A DNA stretch of 64,000 bases from Pseudomonas sp. dw_612 (GTDB taxonomy: Bacteria; Pseudomonadota; Gammaproteobacteria; Pseudomonadales; Pseudomonadaceae), in NCBI RefSeq assembly GCF_018449725.1, contig NZ_JAAVVC010000016.1:62001-126000 (forward strand). Direction: 5' to 3'. Numbering within the stretch: position 1 is the stretch's first letter; each line of letters opens with the position of its first letter. Below are positions 34,285 through 43,584 of the stretch, in pieces. The notes under the pieces were generated by a model. The model was given only the letters and a program-made list of their open reading frames with translations. It ran no database searches and was not told the origin of the DNA. Made by a program: the position numbers and the translations under genes.

Positions 34285-35625
34285 TCAATCCAAACCCAAT
34301 TTCTTCAACCTGTAGCGCATCGACCGAAACGACAAATTCAACCGCTGTGCCGCCGCCGTGCGATTCCAGCGGGTTTCCTCCAGTGCCTGGAGGATGAGTT
34401 TGCGTTCGACGTTTTCCAGATAATCTTCCAGATTGTCGATCCGCGTCAGGTCCGGCACGCCAGCTTCAGCGGCGCAGTTACCTTCGGCCAGACGCAAATC
34501 GCCGGCTTCGATCTGTTTGTTCTCGCACAAGGTGTGAGCCCGTTCGAGCATATTCTCCAACTCCCGCACATTGCCCGGAAAGCGGTAGCCTTTCAGCGCT
34601 TCAAGGGCCTGCGGGTGCAGTTTGGCGGCGGGGTGGCCGGTGCCCGCCGCCAGGCGTTTGAGCACATGGCTGGCCAGTGTCTCGATGTCGTCCCGGCGTT
34701 CACGCAGGGGCGGAACCCGCAACTCGATCACATTGAGCCGGTAGTACAAATCCTGACGAAAACGCTCGGCGCTGACTTCGGCGTCGAGGTCTTTGTGAGT
34801 GGCGCAAAGGATGCGCACGTCGACCACGGTTTCCTGCTGTCCGCCGACGCTGCGCACGGCTTTTTCCTGAATCGCCCGCAGCAGCTTGACCTGCATCGCC
34901 AGTGGCAAATCCGCCACTTCGTCGAGGAACAGGGTGCCGCCATGGGCCGCCTGGAACAGTCCGGGTTTGTCTTCGATGGCGCCGCTGAAGCTGCCCTTGC
35001 GATGGCCGAAGAATTCACTTTCCATCAATTCCGACGGTATCGCCCCGCAGTTGACCGGGACGAAAGGGCCACTGGCGCGTGGACCTTGTTCGTGGATCAG
35101 GCGGGCGACCAACTCCTTGCCGCTACCGGATTCGCCGCTGATGTAGACCGGCGCCTGGCTGCGGGCCAGTTTGTCGATTTGTTTGCGCAGGCTGCGCATC
35201 GGCAGTGAATCGCCGAGCAACCGGCGATCGATGGCGGTGCTGGCGCCACCCGGAGCGGGCAGGCGCAGGGCGCTGGTGACCAGTTCCCGCAAACGGGCGA
35301 GGTCCACCGGTTTGGTCAGGAAGTCGAAGGCCCCGGCCTTGAGCGCGTTGATCGCGGTTTCCAGGCTGCCGTAGGCGGTGATCATCGCCACCGGCACTTG
35401 GGGATAACGTTGCTGGATGTGTTGCACCAGTTCCAGGCCGGTGCCATCGGGCAGGCGCATGTCGGTCAGGCACAGATCGAATGTTTCCCGGCCCAGCAGG
35501 GCCTGGGCTTCGCCGAGGTTGCGGGCACTGAAGGTGTCGAGTTTCATCCGTCCCAGGGTGATTTCCAGGAGTTCGCGAATATCCGGTTCGTCGTCGACGA
35601 TCAGGACTTTCTGCTGTGGGCTCAT
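34285..35625 (-). CDS. pilR: Type IV pilus response regulator PilR (sigma-54 activator)
   Basis: 446-aa NtrC-type regulator: receiver domain with VLIVDDEPDIRE and the phospho-acceptor in LCLTDMRLPDG; AAA+ domain with Walker A GESGSGKE and LFLDEVADLP; the sigma-54 contact loop reads GSFSGA rather than the usual GAFTGA; a Fis-type helix-turn-helix ends the protein (RTAAAQRLNLSFRSMRYRLK). It activates pilA through RpoN after phosphorylation by PilS. It begins 2 bp after the pilS stop. Confidence 0.96.
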   Translation of the reverse strand: MSPQQKVLIVDDEPDIRELLEITLGRMKLDTFSARNLGEAQALLGRETFDLCLTDMRLPDGTGLELVQHIQQRYPQVPVAMITAYGSLETAINALKAGAFDFLTKPVDLARLRELVTSALRLPAPGGASTAIDRRLLGDSLPMRSLRKQIDKLARSQAPVYISGESGSGKELVARLIHEQGPRASGPFVPVNCGAIPSELMESEFFGHRKGSFSGAIEDKPGLFQAAHGGTLFLDEVADLPLAMQVKLLRAIQEKAVRSVGGQQETVVDVRILCATHKDLDAEVSAERFRQDLYYRLNVIELRVPPLRERRDDIETLASHVLKRLAAGTGHPAAKLHPQALEALKGYRFPGNVRELENMLERAHTLCENKQIEAGDLRLAEGNCAAEAGVPDLTRIDNLEDYLENVERKLILQALEETRWNRTAAAQRLNLSFRSMRYRLKKLGLD

Positions 35626-35627
35626 GT

Positions 35628-37238
35628 TCAACTTTGTTTCCGTCCGTGTGCAAAGGTGATGCGAAAGCAGCCGCCGCCTTGGCGTGGTTTGAAGTCTAGG
35701 CGGGCCTGATTGCTTTCGCACAGCTCACGGGACAGATAAAGCCCCAGGCCAGTGCCCTGGCTACTGGTGGTGAAAAAGGGTTCGAACAAGTGCGCCTGCT
35801 GGTCCGGCGCCACGCCGGGGCCGTTGTCCAGCACTTCGAGGACGGGCAACTGACTGTCGGCGTCGACAAACAACTCAAGCCAGACTTCGGCCGTTTCATG
35901 GGTCAAACCGCTGTGACGCCAGGCATTGCGCAACAAGTTATCGAGAACTTGCGTCAGTTGATTCGGGTCCATCAGCGTTTTGAAGTGACCCATGCCGATA
36001 CGCAGGTGGATCTGCTGGCGTTCGGTCGTGGCCTCGCGGGTTTCGGCGACGTATTGCTCGAGCCACGGCTTCAGGTCGAGTCGTTGCGGGGTGGTTTGCT
36101 GGCGGCGGGACAGTTGCAGGACGTTTTCGATAACCCGATTCATTCGCTGAGAGTGGTCTTGGATAATCTGGGTCAGACGCCGATCCGCGCCGTTCAGTTC
36201 CTCGGATTCGCGCAGCAACTGCGCGGCATGACTAACGGCGCCCAGCGGATTTCGGATCTCGTGGGCGATCCCGGCGGTCAGGCGACCCAGGGCGGCGAGC
36301 TTCAGTTGCTGGGCTTGCTGGGCGATCTGGGCGAGGTCTTCGAGAAAGATCAGGGTCTGAGGGTGCGGGCTCTGGTCCAGGGCAATGAAGCTCGGCTGTA
36401 GTTCGAGGCCGGAGCTGGCGATTTTCAGGCTCTGGGGGCGCAAGGTCGGGTTGTTGAGCCACAGTTGCAGGCGTTCGACCAGGGTCGGTGAGTAGTCATC
36501 GATCAACTCGCCGTCGAGACGCTGCTGACCCAGCAGGGACAGGGCACTGTGATTGGCCAGTTGCACTCGCCGTTGCTCGTCGAGCACCAGGATTCCGGTG
36601 CGCATACGTTGCAGGATCAGGGCATTGAGCGCCTCCAGGCCGACGACCTCACTGGCCCGCTGCTCGGCGAGGTGTTCGCTGACTTCCAGGCGCCGAATCA
36701 AGCCTTGCACCAGCAACGCTGCGGCAAAGCACAGAGCGCCGAGGGTGCCGGCTTGCAGGTAGTCGCTGGGGCTGGTGGGGCGGGTGAAGCTCAACAGGAA
36801 GCTCAAACCGACAATGCCCAGGGCCGCGACCGCCGCAATCAACAAGCCGATCCGCCCGCGCAACAGGGTGTTACCGATGGCCACTGACACAATCAACAAA
36901 TTGCCGATGGCACTGACCACACCGCCAGCGGCGTAGAACAGACCGCATAGCAGCAGTACGTCGACCAGCGTCAGGCTGAACAATTGCGCCGGGCGCCGGG
37001 TGTTCTCCAGAAAGACCACCAGCAAGATGTTCAGCACCAGATACAACCAACTGCCACTGCGCAGCAGGTCGTTATTGGCGAACGTCAGCAACTGGTTGTC
37101 CATGTTGCTGGAGATCAACAGCACCAGGGTGATGCCGACGCTTAAACGGTAAAGATGATAGAGGCGCAGCAGTCGCTGGGCCTGTTTGCTGCCGGGGCTG
37201 GAAGCCTCAGCGATCACTGGAGCCCGGGCCTTGCTCAA
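35628..37238 (-). CDS. pilS: Type IV pilus sensor histidine kinase PilS
   Basis: 536-aa kinase with about six membrane segments in residues 25-190, a PAS-like linker (VLDEQRRVQLANHSALSLLG), the phosphorylated His in GIAHEIRNPLGAVSHAA, and ATPase boxes N (LDNLLRNAWRHSG), G1 (LEVLDNGPGV) and G2 (GTGLGLYLSREL). In P. aeruginosa the membrane part senses PilA and represses its own kinase output. The 5' end overlaps the small PP0621-type gene by 32 bp, indicating a three-gene unit. Confidence 0.96.
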   Translation of the reverse strand: MSKARAPVIAEASSPGSKQAQRLLRLYHLYRLSVGITLVLLISSNMDNQLLTFANNDLLRSGSWLYLVLNILLVVFLENTRRPAQLFSLTLVDVLLLCGLFYAAGGVVSAIGNLLIVSVAIGNTLLRGRIGLLIAAVAALGIVGLSFLLSFTRPTSPSDYLQAGTLGALCFAAALLVQGLIRRLEVSEHLAEQRASEVVGLEALNALILQRMRTGILVLDEQRRVQLANHSALSLLGQQRLDGELIDDYSPTLVERLQLWLNNPTLRPQSLKIASSGLELQPSFIALDQSPHPQTLIFLEDLAQIAQQAQQLKLAALGRLTAGIAHEIRNPLGAVSHAAQLLRESEELNGADRRLTQIIQDHSQRMNRVIENVLQLSRRQQTTPQRLDLKPWLEQYVAETREATTERQQIHLRIGMGHFKTLMDPNQLTQVLDNLLRNAWRHSGLTHETAEVWLELFVDADSQLPVLEVLDNGPGVAPDQQAHLFEPFFTTSSQGTGLGLYLSRELCESNQARLDFKPRQGGGCFRITFAHGRKQS

Positions 37239-37440
37239 GGTGAGCCTGGCTGCAATACCACTGTTGTTGAAGGCTCAGCGCGCGGTCGCGGGGCAGATGC
37301 ACGCCGCAATGGGCGCAGCGAACCATCGGTGCCGCTTCCAGTTCGGCATTGGGGCGGGAGACGGAAGCCGATCCCTTGAATTTGCGCCAAAACCATACCG
37401 CTGCGGCAATCAGGGCGATCCAGAACAGTAAACGAACCAT
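37207..37440 (-). CDS. PP0621-family small protein with a CxxC motif
   Basis: 77-aa protein: one N-terminal membrane segment (LLFWIALIAAAVWFW), then a soluble tail with a ribbon-like CAHC plus a distal Cys and His (WYCSQAHL) that may bind a metal. It resembles the PP0621 family, of unknown function. It is upstream of and overlaps pilS on the same strand, so it is co-transcribed with the PilS/PilR pair; a link to that system is only suggested by position. Confidence 0.75.
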   Translation of the reverse strand: MVRLLFWIALIAAAVWFWRKFKGSASVSRPNAELEAAPMVRCAHCGVHLPRDRALSLQQQWYCSQAHLEQGPGSSDR

Positions 37441-37518
37441 GGCGGGCTGCTTTATGAATGATGATCAGGCAGTTTAGCCAAGGACATGTCAGGCGCACAG
37501 CGTAATAAATCGCGACAA

Positions 37519-37551
37519 TAAAAAAGGGAGACTCAAGAGTCTCCCTTTTTA
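37519..37551. terminator. Terminator of bamD
   Basis: AAAAAGGGAGACTCAAGAGTCTCCCTTTTT is symmetrical, with A and T tracts at both ends. It lies 15 bp beyond the bamD stop and can work on either strand. Confidence 0.92.
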
Positions 37552-37565
37552 CACAGCCTTGGGTA

Positions 37566-38588
37566 TCAGTCGAACACACCAAAGGTCATGTAGCTGAACC
37601 ACGAACGGTCGCTGTTGTTGCCTTCCGCTTCGTGTTGCTCTTCCTCGATCACGTCGCCGTTTTCATCTTTAGGCTTGAGATCGTTCGGAATCGCGTCTTT
37701 CGCGTCCTGGAACTGTTTCTGCACGTCCTGGTTGGCGCGGGTTTCGCCCGGCGGCAGCGGCGGACGGGATTCGATCAGACCCAGGGTGGCCTTGCTCAAC
37801 CACGAACGGTTGTCCGCTTCGTCGACCGACGGCTTGAACTGACCGTCCACCAGGCTTGGGTGGTTCGGGTAGTTGAGCTTCAGGGTTTCGAGGCTGGTGT
37901 TGGCCAGTTCATCCAGGTGCAGGCGCTGGTAGGACTCGACCATCACCGCCAGGCCGTCACCGACCGAAGGGGTTTCCTGGAAGTTTTCCACGACATAACG
38001 ACCACGGTTCGCGGCAGCGACATAGGCCTGACGGGTCAGGTAGTAGTCGGCAACGTGAATCTCGTAGGAGGCCAGCAGGTTGCGCAGGTAAATCATGCGC
38101 TGCTTGGCATCCGGCGAGTAGCGGCTGTTCGGGTAGCGGCTGGTCAGCTGGGCGAACTCGTTGTACGAGTCGCGGGCAGCGCCCGGGTCACGCTTGGTCA
38201 TGTCCAGCGGCAGGAAGCGCGCCAACAGGCCGACGTCCTGGTCGAAAGAGGTCAGACCCTTGAGGTAATACGCGTAATCCACGTTCGGATGCTGTGGGTG
38301 CAAACGAATGAAACGCTCGGCGGCAGACTTCGCAGCCTCAGGCTCGGCGTTCTTGTAGTTGGCGTAGATGAGCTCGAGTTGAGCCTGATCAGCGTAACGC
38401 CCGAACGGATAACGCGACTCCAGCGCCTTCAGCTTGGCTGTGGCGGCGGTGTAGCTATTGTTGTCCAGGTCGGTCTGAGCCTGCTGGTACAGCTCGACTT
38501 CGCTAAGGTTTTCGTCTACGACTTCCTTCGATGAGCAAGCAGCGGTCAATGCGAGGATGGCGATCAGCAGCAGGTGTTTCACTTGCAT
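37566..38588 (-). CDS. bamD: Outer-membrane assembly factor BamD
   Basis: 340-aa lipoprotein of the BAM complex that folds outer-membrane beta-barrels. Signal peptide MQVKHLLLIAILALTAACSS with lipobox TAAC; about five TPR repeats follow (AELIYANYKNAEPEAAKSAA-like, LVDGQ). The C-terminal 60 residues are acidic and Pro-rich (PPLPPGETRANQ, NGDVIEEEQHEAE), beyond the E. coli length of 245. The start is the ATG with a leader; an upstream ATG lacks one. It is divergent from rluD. Confidence 0.95.
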   Translation of the reverse strand: MQVKHLLLIAILALTAACSSKEVVDENLSEVELYQQAQTDLDNNSYTAATAKLKALESRYPFGRYADQAQLELIYANYKNAEPEAAKSAAERFIRLHPQHPNVDYAYYLKGLTSFDQDVGLLARFLPLDMTKRDPGAARDSYNEFAQLTSRYPNSRYSPDAKQRMIYLRNLLASYEIHVADYYLTRQAYVAAANRGRYVVENFQETPSVGDGLAVMVESYQRLHLDELANTSLETLKLNYPNHPSLVDGQFKPSVDEADNRSWLSKATLGLIESRPPLPPGETRANQDVQKQFQDAKDAIPNDLKPKDENGDVIEEEQHEAEGNNSDRSWFSYMTFGVFD

Positions 38589-38739
38589 GGCGGCTTGCGT
38601 CCCTATGACGGCCGCTGTCTTGGGCGGGGCCGTCCTGTTATGATGAGCGCCCCGTTGAATAGCCTCGGGGCAAAAGACGCCGTATTTAACCACAAGCGCG
38701 CAGCCGAAACCAAAGGCTGTGCCGACGCCTAGTCTGAGC

Positions 38740-39702
38740 ATGTCCGATAAAATTGAACTTCGCGCAGAGGTGCCGTCCGAATTGGGCGGCCAACGCCTCG
38801 ATCAAGTCGCCGCACAATTATTCGCTGAGCACTCGCGCTCGCGCCTTTCCGCCTGGATCAAAGACGGCCGCCTGACTGTGGATGGGGCGGTTATCCGCCC
38901 GCGAGACATTGTTCATGGTGGTGCCATTCTTGAACTCACTGCCGAGCAGGAAGCTCAAGGCGAATGGATCGCTCAGGACATCGAGCTGGATATCGTCTAT
39001 GAAGACGACGACATCCTGGTGATCAACAAGCCTGCGGGCCTGGTGGTGCATCCGGCTGCCGGCCACGCTGATGGCACCTTGCTCAACGCCTTGCTGCACC
39101 ATGTGCCGGACATCATCAATGTGCCCCGCGCCGGTATCGTGCATCGCCTGGACAAGGACACCACCGGTCTGATGGTGGTGGCCAAGACCATTCAAGCGCA
39201 GACGCAGCTGGTTACACAGTTGCAGAGCCGTAGTGTCAGCCGGATCTACGAGTGCATCGTGATCGGCGTGGTCACCGCCGGCGGCAAGATCAACGCGCCG
39301 ATCGGTCGTCACGGCCAGCAACGCCAGCGCATGGCGGTGATGGAAGGTGGCAAGCAAGCCGTCAGCCACTACCGCGTGCTCGAACGTTTCCGCTCCCACA
39401 CTCACGTGCGGGTGAAGCTGGAAACCGGTCGTACGCACCAGATTCGCGTGCACATGGCCCACATCAACTACCCGTTGGTCGGAGATCCTGCCTACGGCGG
39501 TCGTTTCCGTATTCCGCCGGCAGCCAGTGTGACCATGGTCGAATCGTTGAAGGCTTTCCCGCGTCAGGCCCTGCATGCGCGGTTCCTGGAGCTGGATCAT
39601 CCGACCACCGGTAAACGCATGAGCTGGGAATCGCCACTGCCGGACGATTTTGTCTGGTTGCTGACCCTGCTCAAGCAAGACCGTGAGGCGTTCATCGGAT
39701 GA
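38740..39702 (+). CDS. rluD: 23S rRNA pseudouridine synthase RluD
   Basis: 320-aa enzyme making pseudouridines 1911, 1915 and 1917 in helix 69 of 23S rRNA. The N-terminal S4 domain (RLDQVAAQLFAEHSRSRL) is followed by the catalytic domain with the Asp in HRLDKDTTGLMVVAK and with GRTHQIRVHM. The start ATG is 7 codons inside the longest frame and fits the family (MSDKIELRAEV). The stop overlaps the pgeF ATG (ATGA), a typical arrangement. Confidence 0.95.
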   Translation: MSDKIELRAEVPSELGGQRLDQVAAQLFAEHSRSRLSAWIKDGRLTVDGAVIRPRDIVHGGAILELTAEQEAQGEWIAQDIELDIVYEDDDILVINKPAGLVVHPAAGHADGTLLNALLHHVPDIINVPRAGIVHRLDKDTTGLMVVAKTIQAQTQLVTQLQSRSVSRIYECIVIGVVTAGGKINAPIGRHGQQRQRMAVMEGGKQAVSHYRVLERFRSHTHVRVKLETGRTHQIRVHMAHINYPLVGDPAYGGRFRIPPAASVTMVESLKAFPRQALHARFLELDHPTTGKRMSWESPLPDDFVWLLTLLKQDREAFIG

Positions 39703-40424
39703 GTGACTGGCTGATTCCCGACTGGCCTGCGCCTGCCGGGGTGAAAGCCTGCGTTACCACCCGTGCGGGCGGCGTCAGTCTGGCGCCGTTCGACAGCCTC
39801 AACCTCGGCGATCACGTCGACGACAGCCCCGAAGCTGTTGCCGAAAATCGCCGTCGCCTCACCGATCATTTCTCTATTCAACCGGCCTGGCTGCAACAGG
39901 TTCACGGCATTGTCGTGGCTCATGCAGACCCCAGTCAGGTCGTCACCGCCGACGCCAGTTGGACGCAAACACCCGGTATCGCCTGCGCGGCGATGACCGC
40001 CGATTGCCTGCCAGCGTTGTTCTGCGACCGTGCCGGTACTCGCGTTGCGGCAGCCCATGCCGGTTGGCGCGGGCTGGCGGCGGGTGTGCTCGAAGCGACA
40101 CTCGACACTCTGGCTGTAGCGCCGGAAGACGTGCTGGTCTGGCTTGGCCCGGCCATTGGCCCGCAAGCCTTTGAAGTCGGCCCGGAAGTCCGGGAAGTTT
40201 TCATCCAGCAACTGCCTGACGCGGCGAAAGCCTTCGTCCCGAGCCAGAACGCCGGCAAGTTCATGGCCGACATCTATGCGCTGGCGCGTTTGCGTCTGGC
40301 GGCTCGTGGGGTCACCGCTGTTTATGGTGGCGGTTTCTGCACCGTGACTGATCCGCGCTTTTTTTCTTACCGCCGCAGTCCGCGCACCGGTCGGTTCGCC
40401 TCCCTTGTCTGGCTCGAACGCTAG
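39699..40424 (+). CDS. pgeF: Peptidoglycan editing factor PgeF (YfiH)
   Basis: 241-aa protein formerly called polyphenol oxidase/laccase. In E. coli PgeF removes L-Ser wrongly used in UDP-MurNAc. Metal-site segments: VHGIVVAHAD, MTADCLPALFCDR and AAHAGWRGLAAGV, and the end GGGFCTVTDPRFFSYRR. It overlaps rluD by 4 bp; same pair as PA4544-PA4543. Cytoplasmic, no signal. Confidence 0.93.
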   Translation: MSDWLIPDWPAPAGVKACVTTRAGGVSLAPFDSLNLGDHVDDSPEAVAENRRRLTDHFSIQPAWLQQVHGIVVAHADPSQVVTADASWTQTPGIACAAMTADCLPALFCDRAGTRVAAAHAGWRGLAAGVLEATLDTLAVAPEDVLVWLGPAIGPQAFEVGPEVREVFIQQLPDAAKAFVPSQNAGKFMADIYALARLRLAARGVTAVYGGGFCTVTDPRFFSYRRSPRTGRFASLVWLER

Positions 40425-40454
40425 ACTTGCCTGATCTACATCAACTGTTTGCCG

Positions 40455-40482
40455 CTTGAAACTCCCAGAATCGACCGCATCT
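40455..40482 (+). promoter_or_regulatory. Sigma-32 type promoter of clpB
   Basis: CTTGAAA (40455-40461), 13-bp spacer, CCGCATCT (40475-40482) against the consensus CTTGAAA-N(11-16)-CCCCATNT. One mismatch in the -10. It is 72 bp before the clpB ATG. Confidence 0.8.
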
Positions 40483-40554
40483 ATAGCGGTATCTGGCAGG
40501 TTTCTTCATTCAGGATGGTTTTTAGGTCCGGCCTGCTCAAAAGGAAGGTGACCC

Positions 40555-43119
40555 ATGCGTATAGACCGTTTAACCAGCAAATTGCAGTTAGCTCTATCCG
40601 ACGCCCAATCCCTGGCCGTCGGCCTTGATCATCCGGGCATTGAACCGGCGCACTTGATGCAGGCGATGCTTGAACAACAGGGTGGTTCGATCAAACCCCT
40701 GTTGATGCAAGTCGGCTTTGACGTCAACAGCCTGCGCAAAGAGCTGACCAAAGAGCTCGATCAACTGCCGAAAATCCAGAACCCGACCGGCGACGTCAAT
40801 ATGTCGCAGGATTTGGCGCGTCTGCTCAATCAGGCGGATCGCCTGGCCCAGCAGAAGGGTGATCAGTTCATCTCCAGTGAACTGGTGTTGCTCGCGGCGA
40901 TGGACGAGAACAGCAAACTCGGTAAATTGCTGCTCGGCCAAGGCGTGAGCAAGAAAGCCCTGGAAAACGCGATCAACAACCTGCGTGGCGGCGAAGCGGT
41001 CAACGACGCCAACCACGAAGAGTCGCGTCAGGCTTTGGATAAGTACACCGTCGACCTGACCAAGCGTGCCGAAGAAGGTAAGCTGGATCCGGTGATCGGC
41101 CGTGACGACGAAATTCGCCGGACCATTCAGGTCCTGCAACGCCGTACCAAAAACAACCCGGTGCTGATCGGTGAGCCTGGCGTGGGTAAAACCGCGATCG
41201 CCGAAGGCCTGGCCCAGCGCATCATCAACGGCGAAGTGCCGGACGGCCTCAAAGGCAAACGCCTGTTGTCCCTGGACATGGGCTCGCTGATTGCCGGTGC
41301 CAAGTATCGCGGTGAGTTCGAAGAACGCCTGAAATCCCTGCTGAACGAACTGTCGAAGCAGGAAGGGCAGATCATTCTGTTCATCGACGAACTGCACACC
41401 ATGGTCGGCGCCGGTAAAGGCGAAGGCTCAATGGACGCTGGCAATATGCTCAAACCGGCATTGGCTCGCGGCGAGCTGCATTGCGTCGGCGCAACCACGC
41501 TCAACGAGTACCGCCAATATATAGAGAAGGACGCGGCCCTCGAACGGCGCTTCCAGAAAGTACTGGTGGAAGAACCGAGCGAAGAAGACACCATCGCGAT
41601 CCTGCGTGGCCTCAAAGAGCGGTATGAGGTTCACCACAAGGTCGCGATCACCGACGGCGCGATCATTGCGGCGGCCAAGCTCAGCCACCGCTACATCACC
41701 GACCGTCAGTTGCCGGACAAGGCCATCGACCTGATCGACGAAGCCGCCAGCCGCATCCGCATGGAAATCGACTCCAAGCCGGAAGTACTGGACCGTCTGG
41801 AACGGCGTCTGATTCAACTGAAAGTGGAATCCCAGGCGCTGAAGAAAGAAAGCGACGAAGCGGCGATCAAACGCCTGGAAAAACTCCAGGAAGAAATCGT
41901 CCGCCTTGAGCGCGAGTATTCGGACCTCGAAGAAATCTGGAATTCGGAAAAAGCCGAGGTCCAGGGTTCGGCGCAGATCCAGCAGAAAATCGAACAGTCC
42001 CGTCAGGAACTGGAAGCCGCCCGCCGTAAAGGCGACCTGAACCGCATGGCCGAGCTGCAATACGGGGTAATTCCGGACCTGGAGCGCAGCCTGCAAATGG
42101 TTGATCAGCACGGCAAGAGCGAAAACCAGTTGCTGCGCAGCAAGGTGACTGAGGAAGAGATCGCGGAAGTCGTGTCGAAGTGGACCGGCATTCCGGTGTC
42201 GAAAATGCTCGAAGGCGAGCGCGACAAGCTGATGAAGATGGAAAGCCTGTTGCACCAGCGTGTGATCGGTCAGGACGAAGCGGTTATCGCCGTTTCCAAC
42301 GCGGTGCGACGTTCCCGGGCCGGGTTGTCCGACCCGAATCGCCCAAGCGGTTCGTTCATGTTCCTCGGCCCGACCGGTGTCGGTAAAACCGAGCTGTGCA
42401 AGGCGCTGGCCGAGTTCCTCTTTGATACCGAAGAGGCGATGGTGCGGATCGACATGTCCGAGTTCATGGAGAAACATTCCGTGGCTCGACTGATCGGTGC
42501 GCCACCAGGCTACGTAGGCTATGAAGAAGGCGGTTACCTGACCGAGGCGGTGCGTCGCAAGCCTTACTCGGTGATCCTCCTGGACGAGGTCGAGAAGGCC
42601 CACCCGGACGTATTCAACATCTTGCTGCAAGTGCTGGAAGATGGCCGACTGACGGACAGCCATGGCCGTACGGTGGATTTCAAAAATACCGTGATTGTCA
42701 TGACTTCCAACCTTGGCTCGGTGCAGATCCAGGAACTGGTCGGTGATCGCGAAGCGCAACGTGCGGCGGTGATGGATGCGATTTCCACGCACTTCCGGCC
42801 GGAGTTCATCAACCGGGTCGACGAAGTGGTGATCTTCGAGCCGTTGGCGCGGGATCAGATCGCGGGCATTACCGAGATTCAGTTGGGTCGTCTGCGCGGG
42901 CGTCTGACTGAGCGTGAGCTGAAACTGGAGCTCAGCCCTGAGGCGATGGATAAGTTGATCGCCGTCGGCTACGACCCGGTCTATGGCGCACGGCCGCTCA
43001 AACGAGCGATCCAGCGCTGGATCGAGAACCCGCTGGCGCAGCTGATTCTGTCCGGTCGTTTCCTGCCGGGAGAGACCGCTGTCGGCCGGGTGGAAAACGA
43101 CGAAATCGTTTTCTCCTGA
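40555..43119 (+). CDS. clpB: Disaggregase ClpB
   Basis: 854-aa Hsp100 chaperone that, with DnaK, rescues aggregated proteins. N-terminal repeat domain; first AAA+ with GEPGVGKTAIAEGLA and FIDELHTMVG; the coiled-coil middle domain (about 410-525, rich in E, R, K); second AAA+ with GPTGVGKTELCKALAE and LLDEVEKAHPDV. Pore-loop KYRGEFEERL and GYVGYEEGG are present, and there is no IGF/IGL loop for ClpP binding. A heat-shock promoter lies upstream and a terminator downstream. Confidence 0.97.
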   Translation: MRIDRLTSKLQLALSDAQSLAVGLDHPGIEPAHLMQAMLEQQGGSIKPLLMQVGFDVNSLRKELTKELDQLPKIQNPTGDVNMSQDLARLLNQADRLAQQKGDQFISSELVLLAAMDENSKLGKLLLGQGVSKKALENAINNLRGGEAVNDANHEESRQALDKYTVDLTKRAEEGKLDPVIGRDDEIRRTIQVLQRRTKNNPVLIGEPGVGKTAIAEGLAQRIINGEVPDGLKGKRLLSLDMGSLIAGAKYRGEFEERLKSLLNELSKQEGQIILFIDELHTMVGAGKGEGSMDAGNMLKPALARGELHCVGATTLNEYRQYIEKDAALERRFQKVLVEEPSEEDTIAILRGLKERYEVHHKVAITDGAIIAAAKLSHRYITDRQLPDKAIDLIDEAASRIRMEIDSKPEVLDRLERRLIQLKVESQALKKESDEAAIKRLEKLQEEIVRLEREYSDLEEIWNSEKAEVQGSAQIQQKIEQSRQELEAARRKGDLNRMAELQYGVIPDLERSLQMVDQHGKSENQLLRSKVTEEEIAEVVSKWTGIPVSKMLEGERDKLMKMESLLHQRVIGQDEAVIAVSNAVRRSRAGLSDPNRPSGSFMFLGPTGVGKTELCKALAEFLFDTEEAMVRIDMSEFMEKHSVARLIGAPPGYVGYEEGGYLTEAVRRKPYSVILLDEVEKAHPDVFNILLQVLEDGRLTDSHGRTVDFKNTVIVMTSNLGSVQIQELVGDREAQRAAVMDAISTHFRPEFINRVDEVVIFEPLARDQIAGITEIQLGRLRGRLTERELKLELSPEAMDKLIAVGYDPVYGARPLKRAIQRWIENPLAQLILSGRFLPGETAVGRVENDEIVFS

Positions 43120-43141
43120 GTCGTAACGCCAATGAAATAAA

Positions 43142-43170
43142 GAAGGCCTCGCATTGCGAGGCCTTTTTTT
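43142..43170 (+). terminator. Terminator of clpB
   Basis: AAGGCCTCGC-ATT-GCGAGGCCTTTTTTT, 23 bp after the clpB stop. Confidence 0.93.
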
Positions 43171-43303
43171 CGCCAGGCTGTTGAACTGAAAGGAAAAGGC
43201 TTGTAAAGTGCGCCCCGCAGTAAGTCGCCCGGAAGGGTTTCTGCTCCCCAAGCAGAAATCTGAAATAAGTTGCAAATCATTAACTTGAATGCAATTTAGG
43301 GGG

Positions 43304-43331
43304 TTGACAGAGGTGCTTAAGATTGTAGAAT
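43304..43331 (+). promoter_or_regulatory. Promoter of the tRNA cluster
   Basis: Perfect -35 TTGACA (43304-43309), 16-bp spacer, TAGAAT (43326-43331), followed by a GC-rich discriminator (AGCGCGCCTC) of the kind found at stringently controlled stable-RNA promoters. The 134-bp terminator-to-promoter stretch before it holds nothing else recognisable. Confidence 0.8.
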
Positions 43332-43417
43332 AGCGCGCCTCAGACACACGAACGCAGCGATGCGAACGGGTCGAAGAGATGCAACAAGCTTCACCGTTGT
43401 AAATTGAAATATGTAGT

Positions 43418-43493
43418 TCCGTGATAGCTCAGTCGGTAGAGCAAATGACTGTTAATCATTGGGTCCCAGGTTCGAGTCCTGGTCACGGAGCCA
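43418..43493 (+). tRNA. tRNA-Asn (anticodon GTT)
   Basis: 76 nt with CCA encoded. All four arms fold: acceptor TCCGTGA/TCACGGA, anticodon GTT at 43451-43453, T-loop TTCGAGT. First gene behind the stable-RNA promoter. Confidence 0.97.
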
Positions 43494-43502
43494 ATTTCAA
43501 AC

Positions 43503-43579
43503 CGGGGTATAGCGCAGTCCGGTAGCGCGCCTGCTTTGGGAGCAGGATGTCAGGAGTTCGAATCCCCTTACCCCGACCA
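43503..43579 (+). tRNA. tRNA-Pro (anticodon TGG), copy 1
   Basis: 77 nt, CGGGGTA/TACCCCG acceptor stem, anticodon TGG at 43537-43539, encoded CCA. Nine bases after tRNA-Asn, same transcript. Identical to the copy at 43757. Confidence 0.97.
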
Positions 43580-43584
43580 TTTTT

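Noticed and set aside
41428..43347. 639-aa open frame antisense to clpB
   Set aside because: Same artefact; composition unlike a folded protein and no start signal.
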